Shown one piece after another: positions 29,818 through 41,811 of a stretch of 64,000 bases of DNA. Origin of the DNA: Typha latifolia (lineage: Eukaryota; Streptophyta; Magnoliopsida; Poales; Typhaceae); NCBI GenBank assembly GCA_019914945.1, contig CM034106.1, forward strand, positions 1,054,001 to 1,118,000, written 5' to 3'. Under the pieces are notes generated by a model. It was not told where the DNA came from and made no database searches. It saw nothing but the letters and a program-made list of their open reading frames with translations. Each line of letters opens with the position of its first letter. The first letter of the stretch is position 1. The position numbers and the translations under genes were made by a program.

Positions 29818-32800
29818 ATGGGTTGTTCCTCGTCGAAGTTGGATGACCAGGAGGAAGTCAAGATGTGCCAGGACAGGAGGAACTTTACCAAACAGGCCTT
29901 TGTGCAAAGAAACCATTTTGCTTCTTGGCACATTCTGTATCTCCAATCTCTCCAACGAGTCTCATTTGCTCTTTGCAACTATGTCGATGAATATGAGCAT
30001 CATCGATTCTTATATCCATACAAACATCTCCCATCCGTACCTACTAAAATTTTTCTCTCTGATATCATGATTATTCCACCAAAATCATTTGCACCACTTA
30101 TAAATCAGTATGAGAGGAGCACTTCTCTAACTGTAAATTACTTGAGATCAGGTGGGAATCCAAAAGTTGCCAAGGAGGAATGGCCTCAATCACCTGAAAC
30201 TATAAGAATTGAATCTTATTATCCTACAGATCATCGTGAGGTTGATGTCTTTTTCACCGCAGAGGTTTCGACAATAAACCAACCATTATTTTCCTCTCAC
30301 AATGGATCAAAATATCTATCCCCATCACCAAAGGCTTCAAAGTGGGACTTCTTTTGGAACCCCTTCTCATCAATGGATGGATATGGATACCCCTCTGTAA
30401 GTAGTCTTGATCAGTCAGCCACTGACGATGATACAGAAGGGATAAGGAAGGCTCGAGAAGAAGAGGAAATTCCAGAACTGGAAGATGAGGATGAAGACAA
30501 CCAAGAAGATGCCACAGTTTGGCCAGAAGAATTAAATGCTAACAAAGAGAGTATTAATATTACAGAGCCAGCTGAAGTAGATAAGAAGAGGGGGACATCA
30601 AATGAAGTAAATACATTGCAACTACATACAAAAAAGAGCTTGAATAGGTCAGAGGAACAAACAAAATTACAGATAAACAATGATCGGAGAACAGTGGGAA
30701 ATGCAGCAGTTGAACAAGAAACTCCTGGCTTTACAGTGTATGCCAACAGACGGCCTACCAGTATGGGAGAAGTCATGAAGGATCTTGAGACCCAGTTTGC
30801 GAGGATTTGTGATTCTGCTAGTGAGGTTTCAGTACTGCTGGAAGTAAGAAAAGCAGAAGAGTTTGCAACATTACCAAGAGGTATGATGCTCATCAAGCCA
30901 CTGACAGTGGTTTTAAACCTTACCTCCATTTCTCCAATAGCTAATAGATATTTATATATGAGCCAAAAAAGTTACTGTCTTGGCAAAAGACAAACTAATG
31001 TTTGAAAACTAGAGCACATTGCTCTGGTTACATTGATAACATTGTCATAAAGAAAGAAACCAAAGTGATGTTTTATTTTCTTTTTCCTTTGTATGACAGG
31101 TAGGATGCCTAATCGAGCAGCTTTCTTTGGGTCATCATCTACTAAGTTCTTCCAAGCTTCAACTACTCGAAGAAATGATGGCAATGAGAGTGGTACTGAT
31201 AACTTGGAGGAAACCTTCGATATTTTCAAAAGCCATAAGGCAACATTGCACAGGCTATATGAATGGGAGAAGAAGCTATACGAGGAAGTCAAGGTAAATA
31301 AATTGAACAAACTTTCCTGTAAACAACTCAGTACAAATCAACATCATAAATATTGAAACCTATGCCTTAATATAACAAGTTTAGTTGAATTTTTTTATGA
31401 CAGTCAGGAGAACGAGTACGAAGAGCATACGAGAAGAAATGCACGCAGCTAAAGAATCATGATCTGAATGGTGCAGAACCTTCACTTGTTGATAAAACTA
31501 GAGCAGCCATAAGAGATCTACAGACTCAGCTAAGAATTTCATTAAGCTCAGTTGAATATATCTCAAAGAGAATCGAAACTCTACGGGATGAGGAGCTGAA
31601 CCCACAAATTGTGGAGCTAATCCAAGGGTACTTTTCTTAGAATGTCTGATTGACTCTACTTGCTTAACAATAGCTTGTTCTTGCCTTACTTAGGACTTGC
31701 AAAGAGTATTGTAGGAACCTAGTGTGACACAACTCATGAGCAAATTATGTGCTAATCCTATTTATCTGTATAAATATATTGGGTGACTACATGTTAGAAC
31801 AAAGGCAAAGATTAATAGATAATCTAATGAAAAAGGTATGTGGACATCCCACATAGTATAAAGGAACTAGGATTGAATTCATCCAAAAAGCCCCAAGTCT
31901 AAAAATGAGACTTGAATAAGTCCGATGCTTCATCAAATAGTATATTAACAAAGTTTGATATTTTATAAATTTACAGTAAACTTTTGATTATCTCTTGTTA
32001 AAACTTAAGAAAATTTTCAAAGTCTTTTAGAGCAACCAAGCATTATTATTAAGTTCAATTGGCAATTGTGGCCTTCATTTTTTTAAAAAAAAAAAAATCC
32101 CTTTTTTACAACTTTTTATCCCAACATGTTCTAGGGCTAACTATTATCATTTCATAAAAGAATTATTCTGAAGAATAGTTAAATTAAATATCAGTTTTAT
32201 CCTGCGCACCTGGCGTATCCGAACAAATGCCTCCGTTCTTCCGGCGCAGGTTAGCAAGAATGTGGCGCGCCATGGCGGACTCCCACCGCATCCAGAAGCG
32301 CACGATGGACGAGGCCAAGCTCCTCCTCTTCTCCTCCTCCTTCCCCGCCGCCGCCTTCGCCAGAGATGCGGCGGCGGCACCTCCACGTCCCTCTCGCGCC
32401 GCCGCGTCGGCCGTCGAATCGGAGCTCCGAAACATGCGCGCCGCCCTCGCCAACTGGATCGGATCCCAGCGCGCCTACGCCGCCGCACTCGCCGGCTGGA
32501 TCCGCCGCTTCGCGCCGCCGCGCGTCGACGGCGAAACCTCCCCCGCCGGCGAAGCAGGAGGCGGCGCTGCACCGCCGCCGGTGTACGAGACGTGCGTGCG
32601 GTGGGCCAGCGTCCTCGAATCGGTCGACGAGAAGGCGGCGATCGAGGGTCTGGAGTTCTTCGCGGCTGGAATGGCGGCCGTGGCCGCCGGAAGGAGCAGG
32701 AGGAGGAGGGAGGCGATGGAGATGGACGAGGAAGAGGACGGAGAGAGGGTGGTCTGCGCGGGAACGGCGGTGGTGGTGGGGGCTTTGGCGGAGCTCACCG

Positions 32801-32877
32801 GAGAGATGGCGGAGGGGTACGAGGGTTTGGTGAGGGGTTTGGAGGAGAGTGGGATGAGTGAGGAGGGAGAGGGGTAG
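29818..32877 (+). CDS. DUF630/DUF632 (bZIP-like, NRG2/REL2-type) protein
   Basis: Four exons, 29818-30880, 31100-31293, 31404-31627 and 32250-32877, join in frame to 702 residues, a normal family length. The start is set by MGCSSSKLD, the invariant N-terminus of DUF630 proteins; Gly2 is a likely N-myristoylation site and Cys3 may be palmitoylated. DUF630 covers about residues 1-60. An acidic, serine-rich middle (PELEDEDEDNQED) precedes DUF632, which begins near MGEVMKDLETQFARICDSASEVS and runs to the end: YEWEKKLYEEVK, RIETLRDEELNPQIVELIQG|LARMWRAM, ELRNMRAALANWIGSQRAY. Members include nitrate regulator NRG2 and rice leaf-rolling REL2; which one this matches is unclear. Exon 4 is very GC-rich, unlike exons 1-3, yet the splice exactly restores the family motif QGLxRMW. 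Confidence 0.92.
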
Positions 32878-34243
32878 ATATGTAATTTGGAGTTCGAATT
32901 GGTGATACCAATGGGTTCGGATTTGATGTATATATTGTATATATGAAAAAAAAAATCAGTATACATGATTTGCTTATTCCTATAATTATTTATATCTTTA
33001 TTACAATGATTTATTTATTTCTAGATTTTTTTTAAACCCTATTAGAATTATTGATGAAAAATAAGAAAGAAAAATGACAACAATCTGAACTTGTCATTCG
33101 ACCCTTTGTACTAATTGGATAGAGAAAATAGATTAGAAAATGGGTTTCTTCACTTCCTTAAAATTACCTAACTCTTTTATTTTTAACTCAATTTAAATAG
33201 GGAGAATGCCAATTTCCAATTTGTTATATATTGCATATGATTATTAATTATCAATTCATATCAAGTAGTTGAAATTTTTGTCAAATGTTAGTCATGACTG
33301 TTTAATCTTTTTTCGAAGTAAATTATCTAGAAATTTGACTTTCAAAATTCACTTTTTTTCCCTTCATCAAATAATAGCGTGTAATTAAATTAGATCAGGC
33401 GGAATATATATATGTAGTAAGATTGAATTCATATCCATTTAATTTTATTAGATTCAAATTTAAATAAAATTTTAAATGGATAGGTTTGTGATATCCTCAC
33501 CGATTATGTCGGACGCGAATTATATTCACATTCAATTGGATAATGTGTCGCATTCCTTATGAATAACCACTGTCCAATAAAAAAAATTATAATAATCCTA
33601 TTTCAAAGGAACAGGTCAAATTTTTTAACACTCAATTATAATAAATTAACAACTAAAATTTAAAATATAATATCGTAATCATCTCATTTAGAATGAAGCA
33701 ATATGAAGGTTATATTTTGAGAGACTCAAATTTATTTATACTATATATGAAAAGTAATTTTAAGTCTTCTACTTACATATCATAAGTATTAAACTGTATA
33801 ATGGAAGAGAAAAAAAAAATCGCAACATATTTATCGGAGTTCCGATAGATATGTAGGTCCGACTCATTTATTATATAGATTAAAAAAAATTAAGATTCAT
33901 AGACGAGTATGTGAAGCGAATTCTATCGGGTTACACCCACCTAACAACTAAACACACTTTTATGATTTGCAATTCTTTAGAATTAGTCTAATAGTTTCAG
34001 TCATATAAATAATGTGAATTAAGGAGACACCATAAACGATCGAACCATTATATCCAATTTTTACGAATGCCTTGTAAAAAATTTTATATTACAAATATCA
34101 CTTTTAAACTTTAGGGATAAAATGAAACGGATAATGACAAACTATACCTCTAATAAATAAGGAGGTCATCAATTTAACTATAACCAGTAATATAAAATAA
34201 AATAATTAAATTACCTCTTCCACAAACCACCTGCCGCACACAT

Positions 34244-34291
34244 GGCCCTCACCCTCACCCTCAGCCGCCTCACCCTCACCCTCACCCTCAA
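34244..34291 (+). repeat. CCCTCA hexamer repeat
   Basis: Copies of CCCTCA are interrupted by one CAGCCGCCTCA. Confidence 0.85.
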
Positions 34292-35660
34292 ATTCATGGG
34301 AAGAGAAAAGGTTGTATTTAAATCTAATCTAATTATACTAATTTAATTAAAAGGTTAAAATAAAACTGTATTTAAATCTCTATTAATTTGATTGAAATAA
34401 GTTGACAACGTACTTAACCCTAATAATAAATCCCCAAATCATATATGGACATCGAGTGAAAAAAGTAGCAAATATGATTTCATTGAAAATTAAAATGTAT
34501 CAAAGGAAACAAGGGAAACAAAACTAGCTAACCCCATCCGATAAAAGGTTAGTATATAAAGATGATACTCCCATGGTGATGATTATCCGACCAGCTAGTA
34601 ACTCGATTGGCTTTACGAAATTTTTTCAAAAGACTGGATATTAGCATTGATGGTCTTCAGAAAAGGGAAAAGGATTGGCCCGTGTCAGCACTAATCTGGC
34701 ATCCACTGCTGTCACACTGTTCAGCGTCAGCTTTTATCCAAGTTCTCATTATATAACTCAATTATTCAATCTAATGGACTAAGTTACTACTAATATTTTA
34801 GTCAAATATACCTCGTAATGGAACTACTCTATTCTGTTGGTCTCACCAACCACCACTCCTAGTCCGAGGGGACAAGCAACCAAACAACGACTATAATGAA
34901 ATAATCCATCCACTCAACGGGGGGCAGCAATTGGAGAAGATACCATCAAGACTCAATCAAGTTAGAAGTTCGAAGTTAGATAAGAAAAGATATCTAATTG
35001 GGAAGATTCTTCAATTGCAACACACAATGAATGATGCAACAAGCTTGCTCCAACGAAATACTCGCAAAACGTGTTTCACTCAATTTGATGGAACAAAAAC
35101 AACAGTGGAAAGAATTGGAATTTTTTCGAACTCCGTAACATGAACAGCAAACTTTTCAATTCAATGCGAAAACCTTTACATACAAGAAATGGCAAGGCTA
35201 AGGAGATTGAATCCCAATCATTATAATAAAGCGAAAAAGGATGACTGGAGAGTGAAGACAGATGCAAATAGTTTAGGAATCAAAAGGTGACGTAATGAGA
35301 AGGGATTTCTGAAACAGGGACTGAATCAAAGAGAACTAGGAATTGGGGTATGTAGAGGCTCAAAGTTGAGTTAACCACCCCCAATGGACCACCCAGAACA
35401 TCCAGTTAAATCTACGCAAAAAATAAACAAACAAGAGAGGACAATGACAAAGGGAAAATATTTCATGAAATATCCCAAAGTAAAAATAAGAATTAAAAAA
35501 AAACGTAATTACTAAAAAGAAGCTTGACAGAGATATATAAAGAAAGAAAAGCCATAAAGGGACCTGTCAGCAATAAAGACGGCAGATGTGGCCACCTAAC
35601 TTGTATGATGCAACATCTGAGAAAGTAAAAATTAGCCTGCACAGACCAAATTAGCACCTT

Positions 35661-35661
<1 letters not shown>

Positions 35662-35702
<41 letters not shown>
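35662..35702 (+). repeat. (GA)n microsatellite
   Basis: About 20 perfect GA units, followed by a G run. Confidence 0.95.
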
Positions 35703-35707
<5 letters not shown>

Positions 35708-35983
35708 CGGGAGGGAGCGCACCAATCAACAATTTGGCCAAAAAACTAGATCAAAATAAAAGAGAGTTCGAGAAGAACTCATCTTTGAGGCATTTCACCA
35801 ACTTTCTCTTTTTAACTTTTCTTTTTGTCGTTTTTTTTTTCCTCTGTTACTTATGGTACACCTGTGCTATCAACTACCTAACCTATCTATCTCCACCGCT
35901 ACTAAATCACACCTGAACAAAGTCGAGAACCAAGTCACAGGCCTCTTGTGCATCCCATCAATTACCCAACACCAAGCCAGTTG

Positions 35984-37876
35984 TTAGTTTCTGGGAGAAG
36001 ATCTTAAACCTACACCAGGGGACTGTGCGTCACCTTCATCGGAATCGCTACCGGAGGAGCTCCCTGAATCCGAATCTGAACAAGGGCAAAGGGAAGTATT
36101 TAGCATAAAAAACAAGAGACGATTAATTAATGGCTAGTTAATTGTGCATATCTATACCACTGGAAGAGGAAGAATCGCTGCCGGAGCTGCTAGAGCTGCC
36201 GGAATAGCCTGCATCCTTCTCAATCTCGACAGGAGGGTAACTGGTGGGCGGCATCTCATCACCAATGTCTATGTCCTCATCGCCCGTGTCTGCTTTCTTG
36301 CTCTTCTTTACTGCTTCTGAGTCCGGTAGGTCGTCCGCGAGGGGAGACTGTCCGAAACAAAGAAAGACATAAAAAAATGCAATTTTGATACACATCAGAA
36401 CATGATGAAATGATGAATCAAGCGAGTTAATGAGTTGTGATGAAAGGGCTTCTTCTGCATTACCCTGTGGCCAGCTTCAGGCATCAATAGAATGGGACTG
36501 GTAGTCGCGGCATTGGCATGCGTCGTCGTGCTGCTGGCCATAACTTCCCGCCTCTTGATTTTGCTCAACGTTTTCTTGCAATTGCAAAGGAACCGGTCGA
36601 GCTCCCAAAGGGTCTCTGTATCCATCGCCTCAATATCCAACTCGATCTCATCCCCGTGCTGGGTTGGATCCAGGTTCCTCTTCCTTACAATCTGCAGCAC
36701 TTGGGCCATCTTCTCCTCCGGCAAGCTTTGCAATCCAAAGCTCAGCTTCTGCTTCTCCTCCAAAGTCATTGGTCTCTTGATTGGATCCTTAGCCTTCGGC
36801 TTCGGATGCTTCCCGAATGCTGTTCTCGCTGTTAATGGATATTCCTGCGGCTTTGACTGGACCAAAGTCGGTGGCGGCACCAGAGCTGGCACCGGAGGTT
36901 GCAATGGTGGTGGAACCGGAATCGGTGATGGAGGTGGAACCGAGTTCACAGCAACAGAATCCAACATAGGAGGAGCATGGGACCATGAAGAAGCCCTTTG
37001 CCTCTCTTCTTCTTCCTGGGTAATTGCAATGCACTGCTTCTCATAACGATCGTAGGCTGGGCTGAAGAGCCCCTCAAAGAGGCGGAGGAACTGGTCGGCA
37101 AGCTTGTGCACCTCATGGCCCTGGGGGTTGTAAAGAAGGGCATTGTTGAACGTTAACCTAATGTCCGCTGCATACTCCATAGGCGAAGAGTAGAAACCCT
37201 TGTTTAACCTCGATTTCACCGTTCCCAGGTCCATCGGGTGTTTGATAATTTGATGGTAGTCATGCAAGCCCATTCCAACTACATCCACAGGGGAATTGAA
37301 CCAAACGCTCTTCTTGTGCTTCATGAGCTTCGTCAAAATTTGGCCGCACTTCTTCATCATGGTGGAAAGGAGCTTCTCCGACTCAGACGCCGCGACTGCC
37401 ATCCGCTTAGGGTTCCTGGGAGAAGCAGCCGGCTGAGGTTTCATGTTCACAGGGTTGACAAGGCCGACACCACTGTAGGCCCCAGAGGTCGAGGACTCAA
37501 TCCTGTTGAGGAGGCTTCGCACCTGTTCGAGCTCCGAGACGAGCCGTCTCTTGAGCTCCTTCAACTCCCTACTCGAGTAAGCCGAGATGTTGTAGCTGAC
37601 GTAGGCTCCAGTATCACGCCGGGGTACGATTTTGCGGTTCAATGACGATGAATCGTCCGACGCGGCGGCGCCGGCACCGGCGGGTGATTGAGGGCGGTCG
37701 GTGGCATGATCGCCGTGGTTAGGATGGGTGATAGGGCTCGGATTGAAGGGAATGGATCTAGGGTTATGATTAGGGTTAGGGTTAGGGTTAGGGTTTGGGA
37801 TGGCGGCCTTCCTCATATAAACCTTCCTCTCTCCCCAGGAGGGCTCATCCCGGGCGGCCAGGAGAGCCGACGCCAT
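35984..37876 (-). CDS. GTE-type bromodomain/NET (BET family) transcription regulator
   Basis: Three exons (complement): 36464-37876, 36158-36347, 35984-36075; 564 residues. The chosen start gives MASALLAARDEPSWGERKVYMRK, which resembles other plant GTE N-termini. An in-frame Met 33 codons upstream (37975) is the alternative. The bromodomain lies at about 175-275 (CGQILTKLMKHKKSVWF, HPMDLGTVKSRL, NNALLYNP); Asn250 of YNP should contact acetyl-lysine. A proline-rich linker (313-337) follows. The NET domain is at about 368-440 (RPMTLEEKQKLSFGLQSLPEEK, ELDIEAMDTETLWELDRFL). The tail is Ser/Asp/Glu-rich (SGSSSSSGSDSSSSSDSDSG). GTE proteins bind acetylated histones and regulate transcription in the nucleus. 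Residues 27-38 are Asn-Pro repeats encoded by a telomere-like hexamer. Confidence 0.95.
37770..37799 (+). repeat. TTAGGG telomere-like repeat inside coding sequence
   Basis: Four perfect TTAGGG units at 37770-37793 plus TTTGGG lie in exon 1 of the bromodomain gene. On the coding strand they read AACCCT repeats, giving Asn-Pro dipeptides. Confidence 0.93.
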
Positions 37877-38340
37877 CCGCGACGGCAGCGGCGCTTCAGA
37901 TCGGCCGGGATCCGGCAAGCCCCGTCCGATAGCTGGCGGAAGAGGAATGTAGAACCATAGAAGAGATCCCGGCAATCACCGGAACACGGCTAGGCCTGCC
38001 GGATAGCGCCGCCTCTTGCGGCGGAGGAGGGAGGAGGGCGGAGGAGGACTAAAGAGAGGATGCGAGGGATTTTTTTGTGAGATCGAAGCCCTCGAAGCTT
38101 TGGGACGAGGGAGAACGGGGTGGGGTGAAGCCCCTCTTAAAGGCAGCGAGATCTGCCCGGCCACAACAGGAGAGCGTTTCTGGCCGTTGATCCGGACACG
38201 CAGGAGGATCGGACGACAGATAAGGTTTCGTAGCTGCCCGGGATGGTGACCGACCCACCTGTCATGGACGGAGAGGATCTCGGGTCTCCTGACACGTGGC
38301 AGCAATCGAAGTCTCGAGCGCCTCTAATTTCTTTTATCGT
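37877..38340 (-). promoter_or_regulatory. 5' leader and promoter of the bromodomain gene
   Basis: GC-rich upstream stretch. CACGTG sits at 38293-38298 within GACACGTGGC. Open frames on the plus strand here are shadows of this leader and of exon 1. No certain TATA box was found. Confidence 0.4.
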
Positions 38341-39634
38341 TTCAATTTTTCCGCTCCCGTGGCGTTCATTTGGTTGGGTTTCGCGCGAATTTGGGGCGCA
38401 TGACTCGTGCATCTTGGCGTTCGATTTTTCCATTTTCCCTTCTTCTCTTCCAGAAAATAACAACGATGATAATAACTTGATATTTCTTTTCCCCTCTTTT
38501 GCTACTGAGAGAGAAAGGACGGGCCCACATGAGGCAGTAACGTGAAACAGCGACAGCTGGCAAACGTGGGCAGAGAAATAAGTATCTTTTTCTGGTGTGG
38601 AGCTCCCGGGACCACGGTTTCGGACCTGAGCTTCGGACTTGGCTCCGATTGGTGGGTCCCGATCAAGTTTTGTGGATAGAAAGACAAGGTCATAACCTGA
38701 GGTTCAATTGCCGAGTGTGTGCAGTACGAGACACCCAAATTTGGGGGAGACAATCCTCTCCCGCCAAAACTTTCGCCCAGCCGGGCCTCGGCTTATGATG
38801 CCGATCGAAGTAAGAATACCGCGAGCGACCACACCAAACCGAAGGAAAGCCAATAGTAGTATGACTCGTGGAGGTTAGGTTACCGGGCAGCAACGGAACA
38901 TGTAAGGATGAAATTATGCAACGCGACTCCGAATTGGGACAACTTTTCAAGACCACCCGCTTGGCGCACCGAACTCTTCCTTTATCTGCCCACGTCGGAC
39001 AACGTCAGGCCTTGGCCCTTCAGGGTCACATGGAGAGGTCTATGTTAGATGAGGTTGACTCTAAAGAGCATATTTGACATCATTTTTCAGTGCATGAGAG
39101 AGAGGTACAAAAATATTATTGATCAAAAGAGCCAAGTTGTACGAGCCTAATAGTTTTATTAAAACACTATTAAATTCTCACTTCACTAAAAAAAATTATC
39201 TAAAAAAAACCCAAGTTGTACTTAGATTTACTCTAATTGCTGAATATATATCTTCTCAAAAAGGCACCATAACTAGGTTAAAATAAGTACATATGCAGAC
39301 GAAGATCATGAACTCCTGGTATATGCCAGTGCAGGTTAGTCCATTCTTGAATCTTACAAATGTTTTCAAAGTATCTGTTGCCAAAAAAATAAAAAAATAA
39401 TAATAATAAACAAATAAATGAGCATTTCTGAGGCACTAAGTGACTCAATGTAAATATGGATCAAAAGAGTGTCTAGTTCCAACATAGCAATCAGCAATCT
39501 TATAATAGAATGCTAAAGTAGGATATGTGAGCTCTATGTGAGCCTAGTCCATGTGCATACTTATGCAATGTAAGACAAACTACTCATAACCAATAAACAT
39601 GTTTTGACATTGTGTATCACATGCATTGACATAT
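38341..39634. other. Intergenic with an unassigned GC-richer tract
   Basis: No gene is supported. The block at about 38590-39050 is less AT-rich than the surroundings and contains runs such as GGGAGACAATCCTCTCCCGCC, GACCACACCAAACCGAAGG and CCCACGTCGGACAACGTCAG. It may be a decayed retrotransposon fragment, but no terminal repeat or coding motif was identified. Confidence 0.4.
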
Positions 39635-39646
39635 TAATAGTGAATG

Positions 39647-39780
39647 AGAATTGCGATAGTGCTCAGATGGTTAAAGAGACTCATGTTATGCAAGTACGTT
39701 CAAGTTCGAATCCTAACGACATTGGTTTAATTGGGATATAGTTAAGTTTTCACTTATCTCAAAAGAAGAAGAAAAAAAAC
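39647..39780 (+). mobile_element. tRNA-derived SINE with target-site duplication
   Basis: A 134-bp element. The A-box-like TAGTGCTCAGATGG lies at about 39657-39670 and the B-box GTTCGAATCC at about 39703-39713, spaced as in a pol III promoter. A short unrelated body ending TTTTCACTTATCTC is followed by an A-rich tail (AAAAGAAGAAGAAAAAAAAC). It is bracketed by TAATAGTGAATG (39635-39646) and TAATAGTAAATG (39781-39792), a 12-bp target duplication with one mismatch, which marks LINE-mediated insertion. It is not a tRNA gene: the arms do not fold. Confidence 0.85.
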
Positions 39781-39792
39781 TAATAGTAAATG

Positions 39793-41643
39793 TTAATTTA
39801 AAGTGCTAAGTTTGTAATAGCATAACAGCTAAATGGCCCACTTAAATCTGAACATTAATGAGCTTGCAGACATGCGATAATGTATAGAATATTTAGAAAA
39901 TAAATTTGGAACCGGTCATTATAGAAAGAATTATCATGCTGACAAAAGTAATCTAGAAACAATTGTGGTCATATGGAATATAAACTTCTAAGGAAATCTT
40001 AGATGGATAACCTGAAATATGCAAAGATAAACATGTCAATAGAGAAAAGCCTGCACACATGCACTCGCCTAATCCAGACTAAATCAATTTATCGACTTTG
40101 GATCAAGAAAATGATATCCAATTTATTGTCAATGTTCAGATTATCCAGAATGGATCCAACCCCAAACTGCGTGTTGCCACCCCTTGAACCAGATATGCAA
40201 AAACATACATTGTGACTGAAGATTGAAATAGTCTCGTAAAAGAAATTTTCGTCCATGGGTGCAAAAAATTAGTCTCACAATCATCAGAAGACACAAAAAT
40301 GGCTTGAGAATGTCACTCCAAAATTGAGAATGTCATTCCAAAAGAATATGTTTTGCCTAGAAAGCAGTAAAAGCACTGGTAAAATCAGATACTTGCGATT
40401 GTTAAGGGTTCACTTTGAATTTTCATTTAGTATAAATTTCTGAATCGTATGAGAAAAAAATAATGAAAAGATGTAGAACAAACCTGCTTGTCATGTAGAA
40501 GTTTTTGCAAAGTGGTGACAACCAAATTGCACTTCAGGCTACCAACAAAGATGAGACTTCCACTTTTCCTCTCAGGTTGGTGATGCTCCTCTCTTCTTGC
40601 AATTCCTGTTCTCAACCATTATCTTCCTCTCAGTTCTGTAACTGTAAGCAAATTTCTGCTATAACTGCTTACCTGAATCAAACTAAAGTTTTTTTTCTTC
40701 TTTAGTACCCAACACCTGGCTTATCAAATATATCTGTCATTTGCTGCTAAGCTAGCAAAAGGTATGACTTTGAGGAGTCTTAGATTGACAGAGATCAATG
40801 AAATAATTATATTAACCAAATTCCGTTATTCACATAATAAAATATTTAGTAGTTGGAAAAAAAATTAGAATTCACCCATAATGATGTAGTGCCAATAAAT
40901 TGCCTATGATCCAGATTCAGGATGTCTTAATTCTTATGGCATACCAATGAAATCAGGTATAGATTAAATGTGATATTTATGGTATAGGATAAAAGAAGAG
41001 TAATTATCTTGAGCAACAAAGATGTGACAAACAAGGATGATCATATACCTTAGGCAAACAATGATAACTAAAATGGGAATTGAAGTAAAATAGCTGTTAT
41101 ACTTATATTGTATCTCTTTATTCTCCTCTACTCTAGTAGATTACATGAGGGCATTTTTATCATTTTGAAAAGATCGCTCTGTAAATATCATTTCCCAACA
41201 AAAATGGGCAGTATGAAGCATCATAAACTCAGAGTTTCTTGTTTGTGAGAGAATTCATCGGCATTGATGGCATATAATCACAGACCAAAATATGCATTAT
41301 TACTGACTACAATAAGTACAAATGAACTAATAGAGCTCATTAGCATGAACGCTGAACGGCAGAAAATTTCAGGATATTGTTATTGCTCGTAGGTATTTGA
41401 AATTTCTTGAATTGTTTTAAACATAGGATGATGAAAGGTAGTAATACTTTGACATCCTAGTAAATGAGACTGCCAATCTATTTGATAAGTTCCATAAAAT
41501 TTTCCTGTTTGCAGTACAACTTTGTCGATTAATGGCCTTGAAGGGATAAGTGGCTAAACTCGACAGACCATATCAACAGAACCTCTAGCTTCTAGAATAA
41601 TTGGTTGAATTAGATAAGAAGATGGATCCATGACAACCTAAAT
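39793..41643. other. Intergenic or intron of an unresolved minus-strand gene
   Basis: The only coding-like stretch is about 40495-40575 on the minus strand: KSGSLIFVGSLKCNLVVTTL then QKLLHDKQ, ending in CAG|GTTTG. It could be an exon of the gene starting at 41811, but I could not join it with confidence. Nothing else is recognised. Confidence 0.3.
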
Positions 41644-41657
41644 GCCCAAATTGCTCA

Positions 41658-41811
41658 CCAGGAAGTTATTTCGCCGAGCACTGTAACCTTCGGGATTGAA
41701 AAATTTAAGGGCACAGAAGCCGTTAGAGGAGAAGGGCGGCGCCGGTGCCGGCGCCTGAGGCATCGTCGAAGACGGAGGCGATTCGAGCCAACAAAGGGGG
41801 AACTGGTCCAT
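41658..41811 (-). CDS. Putative first coding exon of an unrecognised gene
   Basis: On the minus strand an ATG at 41811, directly preceded by an in-frame TAA, opens a frame MDQFPLCWLESPPSSTMPQA, then an Ala-Pro run and SSNGFCALKFFNPEGY, then SARRNNFL. It meets a good donor (TTCCTG|GTGAGC) at about 41658. Without splicing it ends 7 codons later. The upstream 100 bp look like a plant leader (CTCTTCTCCTCCCC, AACCCTAGCCCT). I do not recognise the protein. It may be the first exon of a real gene or a remnant; downstream exons are not resolved. Confidence 0.35.

Larger units (their letters stand above)
32878..35983. other. Intergenic between convergent genes
   Basis: AT-rich with no supported gene on either strand. 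It includes a short CCCTCA repeat (about 34244-34291) and (GA)n at 35662-35702. The 3' UTRs of the DUF630/632 gene and of the bromodomain gene must end within it. Confidence 0.5.

Noticed and set aside
32147..32966. Several long Arg- or Ala-rich frames on both strands
   Set aside because: Shadows of the GC-rich exon 4 of the DUF630/632 gene; only the frame with LARMWRAM continues the upstream exons.
39657..39725. Possible tRNA gene
   Set aside because: A and B boxes are present, but the acceptor and anticodon stems do not pair; A-rich tail and target duplications make it a SINE.
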